From contig JANXTU010000336.1 in the NCBI GenBank assembly GCA_025352235.1, forward strand, positions 1 through 41,151: a stretch of DNA of 41,151 nt, given 5' to 3'. The notes under the pieces were generated by a model that was given only the letters and a program-made list of their open reading frames with translations, searched no databases and was not told the origin of the DNA. The number at the start of each line of letters is the position of its first letter. The first letter of the stretch is position 1. A program made the translations under genes and the position numbers. This document shows, piece by piece, positions 34,962 through 41,151 of the stretch. The stretch comes from Fimbriiglobus sp. GTDB taxonomy: Bacteria > Planctomycetota > Planctomycetia > Gemmatales > Gemmataceae.

Positions 34962-36203
34962 ATGTTGACCGCACTCGAACTCGAATTGCTGACGGCCGCC
35001 GTGGACGGGGACCTCAACCCAGGCCGCGCGTCGGCGTTCAAACAGTTGTTGAAAGCGAAGTTTGAAGCGGCCGAATTGTTCCGCGCCTTGGAAGCCGACT
35101 CCGGGAAACTGCGTGCCGCGATCCCGCGACCGATCCCCGCTTCTCAAGTGACCGCTGTCCTCGCCCGCATTCAACCGATGGCTCGCCTCCGCCGTGCGGC
35201 GCCCGCACGGCGATCAATTCTCCTCCAATACGTAACCGCCGCGGCCGTATTCTTCACCTTGTGCAGTGGCACCTTCTGGTACTTCACCGCGCAAGACCGC
35301 ACCGAACGGGACAAAGCCCAAAAGCTGCGATTACCGCATGTCGACTCGGAACTGCCGATCCCGGAGCAATACGCCGTCGCCCCGAACCTCCCGAAGGATC
35401 TCGATACGCATGGGCCGATGACCCCCGAAGTGCCGATTCCGCGAGAAGTGATTGTGCTCGCCCCCGCGAAAACCGAACTCGCCCCGGCGCCGCGTTCCGC
35501 CGTCGGCGATGTCGTCGGTTCGGGGATCATCGAAAATCCGAAGCCGCTCGCCGAGATCCGACTGCGGCTGCCCTTCCTCACCGAAGCAATCGATTTCAAC
35601 GCGTTCGACGTGCAAACGCAACTGGCGAAAGAATTTGGCCTCGACCCGGCGTTCCGTCTCGACCTGTTCTCGAAGAACCCCGTCGCGGCATTGGACCTGC
35701 TCCAAACGCTGGCCAAGCAAGCCGGGGTCGCCGTGACCGTCGACGCCAAGACGCAAGAGCTGTGGAACAAGAAAATCCCAGTTGCGGTCGCGTTCTATCT
35801 CGAAGGCCTCACGCCGGCCGAACTCACGGAATTGTTGGGGAATGTCGGCAAACAATTGCAGTCGAATCCGAAGTCGCCCGCTATCAGTATGGCCCATTTG
35901 CTCCCGCTCGGTGCGACCGACCTCCGCGACCTCAAAGAAACCCTCGGCGTCGATCTCGCGCCGGCCCGCGCCAAGTCGGGGAATGCCGGGGAACCGAAAT
36001 CGATCTCGGCCGACACTCTCGCCAAAGTGACCGGCGCCGTGAAGAAGACTGGCGACAAGGCCGGAATCGTCGTCGCGTTCTTACCCCCGAACCTCCGTTC
36101 GGTGGCTGCGCAATCGAAGGAAATCAGAACCTTCCTCGACAAGCGCGGCGACCGGAAGCCGGGTACGACGCCGCTGCTGATGGTGCTCCGCTCGCAGGGG
36201 TAA
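34962..36203 (+). CDS. Single-pass membrane protein, candidate anti-sigma factor
   Basis: 413 residues, starting 12 bp after the sigma factor stop, so surely co-transcribed. Residues 1-80 form a small helical cytoplasmic part (MLTALELELLTAAVDGDLNPGRASAFKQLL), as in anti-sigma domains. One membrane helix follows (about 86-109, LLQYVTAAAVFFTLCSGTFWY), then a large periplasmic part with a Pro-rich linker and an alpha/beta region (AVAFYLEGLTPAELTELLGNV). The anti-sigma role is inferred from order and topology; I do not see a ZAS zinc motif. The periplasmic part would be the sensor. A very strong hairpin follows directly after the stop. Confidence 0.65.
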   Translation: MLTALELELLTAAVDGDLNPGRASAFKQLLKAKFEAAELFRALEADSGKLRAAIPRPIPASQVTAVLARIQPMARLRRAAPARRSILLQYVTAAAVFFTLCSGTFWYFTAQDRTERDKAQKLRLPHVDSELPIPEQYAVAPNLPKDLDTHGPMTPEVPIPREVIVLAPAKTELAPAPRSAVGDVVGSGIIENPKPLAEIRLRLPFLTEAIDFNAFDVQTQLAKEFGLDPAFRLDLFSKNPVAALDLLQTLAKQAGVAVTVDAKTQELWNKKIPVAVAFYLEGLTPAELTELLGNVGKQLQSNPKSPAISMAHLLPLGATDLRDLKETLGVDLAPARAKSGNAGEPKSISADTLAKVTGAVKKTGDKAGIVVAFLPPNLRSVAAQSKEIRTFLDKRGDRKPGTTPLLMVLRSQG

Positions 36204-36207
36204 ACGA

Positions 36208-36287
36208 ATTGGCCGCGAGCCGGAGTCTTCGGAGGGGAGCGCGTGCATTCCGCGCTCCACCTCCGAAGACTCCGGCTCGCGGCCAAT
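36208..36287 (+). terminator. Very long hairpin terminator
   Basis: A 28-bp perfect stem (ATTGGCCGCGAGCCGGAGTC.. paired with its reverse complement at 36260-36287) continues, past one bulged base, with 8 more pairs (GGAGCGCG / CGCGCTCC) around a 7-nt loop. TTTT follows at 36287-36290. It lies 4 bp after the stop of the anti-sigma-like gene. It would stop transcription of the sigma operon, though its size is closer to a repeat palindrome than to an ordinary terminator. Confidence 0.7.
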
Positions 36288-36349
36288 TTTCATTTCCACG
36301 TCATCGCTCGACTACAATTCCCCCGTGGTTCAACCCCCGAGAATTCCCC

Positions 36350-38416
36350 ATGCGATGTCGCTCGCTCGCTCTTTTGCTCCTCACTTTCGGAGTCGGTATG
36401 GTGCCCGCGCGCTCGGACGAAGGGATGTGGCTGCTCAACGACCCGCCGAAGAAACACCTCGCAGACACGTACAAATTCGACCTGACACCCGAATGGCTCG
36501 ACCGGGCCATGAAAGCGAACGTGCGCTTCAACAGCGGCGGCAGCGGCGGGTTCGTGTCGCCCGATGGCCTCGTGGTAACGAACCACCACATCGCAGCCGA
36601 CGCGCTCCAAAAGATGAGCACGAAGGATCGCGACCTGTACCGCGACGGCTTCTACGCCAAGGAACGCAAGGACGAATCGAAGTGTCCCGACCTCGAACTC
36701 AATGTTCTCCAGTCGATCGAAGACGTCACCGGCAAAGTCAACGGTGCGGTGATGGCCGATCTGAAACCGGCCGATGCCGCGGCGAAACGCCGGGCCATCA
36801 TGGGAGAAATCGAGAAGGAATCGACCGCGAAAACGGGGTTGCGTTCGGACATCGTCACGCTGTACCAAGGTGGGGCGTATCACCTCTACCGCTACAAAAA
36901 GTACACCGATGTGCGGCTGGTGTTCGCCCCGGAAGCGGGTATCGCCGGCTTCGGCGGGGATGTCGATAACTTCGAGTATCCGCGCCACGGGCTCGATGTC
37001 GCGTTCTTCCGCGTATACGAAAACGACAAGCCCATCGCGAGCAAAGACTACTTCCACTGGAGCCGAGTCGGACCGACCGAGAACGATCTCGTGTTCGTCA
37101 CCGGGCACCCCGGCACGACGAATCGCCTCGAAACCTTGGCGAAATTGAAGCACCGCCGCGATTCGACCCTGCCCTACACGCTAAACCGATTGCGGCTGAT
37201 GGAAGCGGCCCTGACCCAATTCGGCGACCGAGGTCCGGAGCAACGGCGTCAAGCGGGAGGCGATTTGCACCGCGTCGCCAATGCCCGCAAAGCTTTCAGC
37301 GGTCAACTGCAAGGCTTGCTCGACCCGGCAATTCTCAAGCAAAAAGAAGAGGCGGAGAAGTCGCTTATGCCGCCACCGATGATGGCTTCGTCATTGACTC
37401 CCGGCCCGTGGTTAATGATCGACGGGGCCCAACATGTTTACCGCGACCTCGAAAAACCGCACGCCCTTCTCGAAACCGGCCATGGTTTCGCCAGCGAACT
37501 CTTCACCATCGCCCGGCAACTCGTCCGTATGGGCGAGGAATTGCCGAAGAAGTCGGGTGATCGGCTGCGGGAGTACCGCGATAGCAACCTCGAATCGCTG
37601 AAGTTCCAACTCCTCAGCCCGGCTCCGCTCTACCCCGACTTGGAGCGGGCCAAGTTGCAAGCCTCGTTGACATTCCTCGCCGAAACACTCGGTGGCGAAC
37701 ATCCGCTCGTCGTGTTGGCACTCCCCGGCAAAAACCCAGCCCAGCAAGCCGAGCAACTGGTAGCGACCTGCAAATTCTTCGACGTGGCGGAGCGGAAAAG
37801 GTTGCTCGACGGCGGTGCAAAAGCGATTGCCGCCAGCCGAGACCCAATGATCCTGCTGGCGAAAGCAATCGATGCCGAGAGCCGGGCACTGCGCAAAAGG
37901 TACGAAAACGAAGTCGAAGAACCGGAGCGGCAAGCGTATGCCGAGATCGCCAAAATCCGCTTCGCGGCCTTGGGCAACACGGTGGCCCCGGATGCCACGT
38001 TCACGCTGCGATTGGCCTTCGGCACCGTGAAGGGCTACGAAGTCGACGGGGAGAAACTCCCGTTTCACACGACCTTCGGCAGCGCGTTCGACCGCGCCGC
38101 CATCATGAAGAACCGCGAGCCGTTCGATCTGCCAAAGCGCTGGATCGAAGGAAAAGAAAAGATCGACCCGAAGACGCCGTTCAATTTCGTGAGTACGGCC
38201 GACACGATCGGCGGCAACAGCGGCAGTCCGGTGCTGAACCGATCCGGCGAACTCGTCGGGATCAACTTCGACCGCAATCGCCACGGTCTCGTACGCAACT
38301 TCGTCTACACCGAGGTGCAAGCCCGCCACGTCGCCGTCCATTCAAAGGCGGTCTTGGAAGCCTTGCGGAAGCTGTATGCCGCCGGGGGTTTGGCGGATGA
38401 ATTGACCGCGAAATAA
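36350..38416 (+). CDS. Secreted S46 family serine dipeptidyl-peptidase (DPP7/DPP11-like)
   Basis: 688 residues from the ATG at 36350; the ORF track start is far upstream inside other genes. Signal peptide: MRCRSLALLLLTFGVGMVPARSDEGMWLLND. The family signatures are present: 'GSGGFVSPDGLVVTNHHIA' (H79/H80), 'GFGGDVDNFEYPRHGLDVAFFRVY' (catalytic Asp probably D216) and TIGGNSGSPVLN with Ser624. S46 enzymes remove dipeptides from peptide N-termini in the periplasm. R642, 18 residues after Ser, sits at the position of the Arg that gives DPP11 its preference for Asp/Glu at P1; DPP7 has Gly there. So acidic specificity is predicted. It is separated from the sigma operon by a strong hairpin. Confidence 0.88.
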   Translation: MRCRSLALLLLTFGVGMVPARSDEGMWLLNDPPKKHLADTYKFDLTPEWLDRAMKANVRFNSGGSGGFVSPDGLVVTNHHIAADALQKMSTKDRDLYRDGFYAKERKDESKCPDLELNVLQSIEDVTGKVNGAVMADLKPADAAAKRRAIMGEIEKESTAKTGLRSDIVTLYQGGAYHLYRYKKYTDVRLVFAPEAGIAGFGGDVDNFEYPRHGLDVAFFRVYENDKPIASKDYFHWSRVGPTENDLVFVTGHPGTTNRLETLAKLKHRRDSTLPYTLNRLRLMEAALTQFGDRGPEQRRQAGGDLHRVANARKAFSGQLQGLLDPAILKQKEEAEKSLMPPPMMASSLTPGPWLMIDGAQHVYRDLEKPHALLETGHGFASELFTIARQLVRMGEELPKKSGDRLREYRDSNLESLKFQLLSPAPLYPDLERAKLQASLTFLAETLGGEHPLVVLALPGKNPAQQAEQLVATCKFFDVAERKRLLDGGAKAIAASRDPMILLAKAIDAESRALRKRYENEVEEPERQAYAEIAKIRFAALGNTVAPDATFTLRLAFGTVKGYEVDGEKLPFHTTFGSAFDRAAIMKNREPFDLPKRWIEGKEKIDPKTPFNFVSTADTIGGNSGSPVLNRSGELVGINFDRNRHGLVRNFVYTEVQARHVAVHSKAVLEALRKLYAAGGLADELTAK

Positions 38417-38440
38417 CTCCCGGAGCGACGCTCCGGGAGT
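38416..38440. terminator. Bidirectional terminator between S46 peptidase and lexA
   Basis: Perfect 12-bp arms ACTCCCGGAGCG / CGCTCCGGGAGT around one base, starting at the last base of the S46 stop codon and ending 5 bp before the lexA stop. It suits both convergent genes. T-runs are absent on either side. Confidence 0.5.
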
Positions 38441-38444
38441 CCAC

Positions 38445-39095
38445 TCAGCACTTCCGGATGACGCCGACGAGCACGCCGAGGATGGAGACCGATTCTTTGC
38501 TCGGGTCGACGATGATCGGTTCCATGCCGTTGTTGCACGGTTCTAGGCGGACGTGTTCTTTCCGCTTGTAAAACTTCTTCAGCGTCATGGCTTTATCGAC
38601 CATCGCGACGACCTTTTCGCCGTTGTCGGCCGAGTCCTGCTTTTTGATGACCACGTAGTCACCGTCCGCGATGTGGCTCTCGATCATCGACGTCCCGCGG
38701 ACTTTCAACACGTAGATGTCGTCTTGGCCGAAGAGGTCTTTCATTTCGAGACGTTCCTCTTGCTGAGCCGCCTCGATGGTCGGCCCGGCCGCCACGACCC
38801 CGAGCAGCGGGAGGCTGAACCCCCCCGCCGAGACGCCCGGAATGGTGATCGAGCGCGCCCGGCCGCCGCGTTCTTCGTTCTTTTCGTCCCGCTGGATGTA
38901 GCCCTTTTTCTGGAGTGCCCGCAGGTGGCACATGACGCCGTTCGGCGAAGCGATATCGAACGCTTTGCCGATGTCGCGGATCGCGGGCGGGTAGCCACTC
39001 TGTTCGATGTATTTGCAGATGTACTGGAAGATCCGCTGCTGCGAATCGGTGAGTGCCGGTTTGTCGCCCCGGGGCGCTTTGATCGGAGTCGCCAT
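38445..39095 (-). CDS. lexA: LexA repressor of the SOS response
   Basis: 216 residues. The N-terminal winged helix covers about 14-70 (YPPAIRDIGKAFDIASPNGVMCHLRALQKKGYI). The self-cleavage site is A103-G104 in 'GVVAAGPT'. The peptidase dyad is S136 (GTSMIESHI) and K173 (MTLKKF), so autoproteolysis upon RecA binding should be intact. LexA represses DNA-repair genes until DNA damage. The binding site in planctomycetes is not known to me. A sigma70-type promoter lies upstream (39168-39195, minus). LexA and the double UvrA are both in the window but 3 kb apart and not in one operon. Confidence 0.95.
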   Translation of the reverse strand: MATPIKAPRGDKPALTDSQQRIFQYICKYIEQSGYPPAIRDIGKAFDIASPNGVMCHLRALQKKGYIQRDEKNEERGGRARSITIPGVSAGGFSLPLLGVVAAGPTIEAAQQEERLEMKDLFGQDDIYVLKVRGTSMIESHIADGDYVVIKKQDSADNGEKVVAMVDKAMTLKKFYKRKEHVRLEPCNNGMEPIIVDPSKESVSILGVLVGVIRKC

Positions 39096-39167
39096 GTCAT
39101 CGTATCCTGTTAGTTGGCGAGTGCAGTGAAGGGTTTTCTCAATACCGTCACTTGTCCACTGAATGGA

Positions 39168-39195
39168 ACTATACCCTACACTCGTACACGTTCAA
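39168..39195 (-). promoter_or_regulatory. Promoter of lexA
   Basis: On the minus strand, TTGAAC (39195-39190), a 16-bp spacer and TATAGT (39173-39168). The start would be near 39161, leaving a ~65-nt leader. An imperfect palindrome CAGTGGACAAGTG lies in the transcribed leader and could be the LexA autoregulation site, but I cannot test it. Confidence 0.5.
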
Positions 39196-39283
39196 CTATT
39201 TTTCTCGGAATTCCGGCGAAATCGACACCCGATTGACTCAATGGCGACGGTTGGGCACGTTCGCAAAATCGATCCCGCCGGTG

Positions 39284-40948
39284 TCATTTCGCCGAGCCGT
39301 CGCTCCGCTGCGCCATCCCCTTCGCCCGCGCGGCCGCGTCACCCGGTTCGATCACCGCGATATCGCAGAGGCCCCACGGCGTAGCGCCGACCAATTTGTC
39401 CAGCCAGTTCGTCGGCTTGCGGCTAAACGATTTCGTTTCGGTGATGCGGACCGAAGAGCCGACGGCCCCGTTCAAAGTTTCTTCAAAGCCGTGCAGGCTG
39501 TGCTCGTGCGTGAACAGGATCACCGTCTTCGGTCGGAAGTGGCTGTCGACGATCAACTGGTTCACGTCCTTCGAGCGCATCCGCTTCAGGTCGTTGCGGC
39601 CGGTGTAAAAGGCCACGGAGTCGACGTTGCGCGGATAGGTCACCACGGTCACGGTCGGGTCGTCCAAGTACTGCCGCACCATCTCCGGGCGTCCCATCGG
39701 CGAGCGTTCCTTGGCGTACCAAGGCAGGCCGACGAAATTGACGAAGGCCAGAATCGCGGCGAACGTCGCGACGAGTCCTCGGGTGGCGAGACGTTTGTCC
39801 CAGCGACTGCGCGCGATAAACTCGCCCAAGGCCAAACAGAGCGGTGGGAACGCGGGCAAGATGTACGTCGGCAATTTGCTACCGGACAGGCTGAAGAAAA
39901 AGAGGCACCACATTCCCGAGAGCAACCAGAATCCACCGGCCGCGCTGCGATTTCGGGCTTCTTCGGGTCCGCCGCACAGCAGGCTGCGGAGGTACGGCAC
40001 CGCGAGCAACATCCCCGGCAAGAAGCCACCGACGAAAATGGGGACGTAGTACCAGATCGGTTCGAGGTGGTCGAACGGCTTCGCGAACCGCATGACGTTG
40101 TGTTCCCAGAAGAAATACTTCAGGAACTCTGGCCGCCGGAGGTACATCGCTACGTACCAGGGCAGATTCACCAATACGACGATTCCCGCGAAGAGGGCGG
40201 CGTCTTTCGAGTGGGCCCGTCCCCATTTCCAGAGGCCGAGCGGTTCGCCTTCGGCCGAACGATGCCGTTGCAACCACGCGAACAGCAGCAGCGGCGGAAA
40301 GAGGAGCACTTCGGAAATCGGACCCTTCGTCAGAAATCCGAGGCCGGACATCAGCGCCGCGGCGATCCACCAACGGCGGTCGAGCGTCCCCGAGCGAACG
40401 GCTTCGAAGCCGCACAGTACCGAAGTCGTGACGCAAAGCGTCAGCAATCCGTCGAGGAGGAGCAACCGCGCGACGCCGAGAAATCCGGGGGCGACGGCCA
40501 ACAGCAGCGCCGCCCAAAAGGCCCCGCGCTCGCCGATACTGCGGCGGCCGAGCAGGTAAATCGCAAGGATCGTGAGATGCACGCAGAGGGCGGGAATCAG
40601 TCGGGCGCTCGCTTCGCTGACGCCGAAGAGTTCAAAACTGATCGCGACGAGCCAGTACATCAGCGGCGGCTTGTCGAGGTACGGTTCGCCCTGGAGCGTC
40701 GGCACGACCCACGAGCCGCCTTCGACCATCTCTTTCGGAATTTGGGCGTATCGGCCTTCGTCCGGTTCCAACAGCATGAATGATCGCGTCGGATACAAAA
40801 GGATCGCTGGCAGCAGAAGTACGAAGAGCAGCGACAGCGGGCGGACGCGTGTCCGGGTGTCGGCGTCGCCGGGGAAGAGCACGCGGTTCCAAAGGTGGGG
40901 ACCCCAGCCGAGCACCGAACGGGGGAGGGGAGTAGCGTCCGTCGCCAT
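39284..40948 (-). CDS. Multi-pass membrane glycosyltransferase, family 39 / ArnT-like
   Basis: 554 residues from the ATG at 40948. It is a hydrophobic protein with about 10-12 membrane helices. The hallmark of GT39/PMT/ArnT enzymes is at the first extracellular loop: 'LEPDEGRYAQIPKEM' (E61-P-D-E). The loop 'LDKPPLMYWLVA' and the 'TKGPISEVLLFPPLLLFAWL' helix also fit. Such enzymes transfer a sugar from a polyprenyl phosphate to lipid A or to proteins on the outer face. The acceptor here is unknown. The C-terminal ~120 residues form a soluble domain (TVTVVTYPRNVDSVAFYTGR). It lies upstream of lexA on the same strand; the gap carries the lexA promoter. Confidence 0.82.
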   Translation of the reverse strand: MATDATPLPRSVLGWGPHLWNRVLFPGDADTRTRVRPLSLLFVLLLPAILLYPTRSFMLLEPDEGRYAQIPKEMVEGGSWVVPTLQGEPYLDKPPLMYWLVAISFELFGVSEASARLIPALCVHLTILAIYLLGRRSIGERGAFWAALLLAVAPGFLGVARLLLLDGLLTLCVTTSVLCGFEAVRSGTLDRRWWIAAALMSGLGFLTKGPISEVLLFPPLLLFAWLQRHRSAEGEPLGLWKWGRAHSKDAALFAGIVVLVNLPWYVAMYLRRPEFLKYFFWEHNVMRFAKPFDHLEPIWYYVPIFVGGFLPGMLLAVPYLRSLLCGGPEEARNRSAAGGFWLLSGMWCLFFFSLSGSKLPTYILPAFPPLCLALGEFIARSRWDKRLATRGLVATFAAILAFVNFVGLPWYAKERSPMGRPEMVRQYLDDPTVTVVTYPRNVDSVAFYTGRNDLKRMRSKDVNQLIVDSHFRPKTVILFTHEHSLHGFEETLNGAVGSSVRITETKSFSRKPTNWLDKLVGATPWGLCDIAVIEPGDAAARAKGMAQRSDGSAK

Positions 40949-41031
40949 GCCGGAACCTTCGGGGGAATCGAAGGCGGCAGTCTACGGCGAACGCGAAACC
41001 GGCGGCAAGCCGAAGTGGGCGGTGGGTGTGG

Positions 41032-41151
41032 CAACAATTCTTGGAGCCACGGGGGAATGACTTGTGAATCCCAGCCAGGGGAGGCACCTGAAATCGGACG
41101 TAACTCCTTGCCGCCCTAGGTCGTTCCGAAAGTCGGACGTCATTCCACGAT
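41032..41151 (-). repeat. Dispersed 120-bp repeat, copy 2 (inverted, at window edge)
   Basis: The reverse complement of 14938-15057 with 4 mismatches in 120 bases. It starts with CAACAATTCTTGGAG at 41032 and continues to the last base, so its right end is outside the window. GGTGGGTGTGG precedes it, as a similar run precedes copy 1's left end. The rest of the gap from 40949 shows nothing else. Confidence 0.85.

Noticed and set aside
1-41151. CRISPR array, tRNA, rRNA, prophage or IS transposase
   Set aside because: No regularly spaced direct repeats, no cloverleaf or rRNA sequence and no transposase or phage gene was seen on either strand.

Overview
This 41 kb window is high-GC, densely coding bacterial chromosome. 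The gene content points to a planctomycete, most likely of the Gemmataceae. The markers are a DUF1559 prepilin-like protein, a 'RGPNG' type PQQ beta-propeller protein, a VIT-vWA protein, a sugar dehydrogenase ending in the planctomycete heme-binding domain, DUF1573 proteins, an HTH-REC regulator and a double-length UvrA. I assign the lineage from family recognition only; no 16S rRNA gene or search result is available.

Layout. 1-942: C-terminal part of a prolyl-oligopeptidase-like protein cut by the window edge. 949-3211 (minus): DUF1559 protein and a secreted PQQ-propeller protein. 3474-9399 (plus): VIT-vWA protein, a large secreted sugar dehydrogenase with three c-type heme motifs, and a translationally coupled GNAT acetyltransferase. 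9410-10960 (minus): membrane vWA protein. 11102-11893: TrmJ/SpoU-type RNA methyltransferase. 12000-14800 (minus): small secreted protein, a GH3-type adenylating enzyme and a VapBC-like toxin-antitoxin pair. 14801-15759: a repeat-rich gap ending in a strong promoter. 15760-18680: HTH-REC response regulator, HDOD-like histidine kinase and ComF. 19006-23574: DUF1573 protein and pyruvate carboxylase. 23575-24591: a pair of small inverted-repeat elements, a zinc-ribbon membrane protein and a symmetric divergent promoter region. 24592-27117: an alpha/beta-hydrolase-like protein that seems to have lost its whole catalytic triad. 27118-34095 (minus): a 2325-residue tandem UvrA with an unfamiliar C-terminal extension. 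34320-38416: ECF sigma factor, single-pass membrane partner and an S46 dipeptidyl-peptidase. 38445-40948 (minus): LexA and a GT39 glycosyltransferase.

How parts work together. UvrA and LexA belong to DNA repair and the SOS response but are not adjacent. The HTH-REC protein and the kinase look like a two-component pair behind one promoter. The sigma factor and the membrane protein behind it look like a sigma/anti-sigma pair. Several products (PQQ propeller, VIT-vWA, heme sugar dehydrogenase, S46 peptidase, DUF1573) carry signal peptides and suggest an envelope-rich lifestyle with polymer degradation.

Most unusual signals. (1) Palindromic repeat elements lie in frame inside uvrA at two places and are translated; a close relative of one sits as a hairpin between the response regulator and kinase genes. 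(2) The UvrA C-terminal extension contains an internal duplication. (3) A 120-bp element occurs at 14938-15057 and again, inverted and about 97% identical, at the right edge of the window. (4) A tandem pair of ~104-bp elements with 20-bp terminal inverted repeats follows pyruvate carboxylase. (5) The hydrolase at 24592 is a likely pseudoenzyme. I saw no tRNA, rRNA, CRISPR array, prophage or transposase gene.
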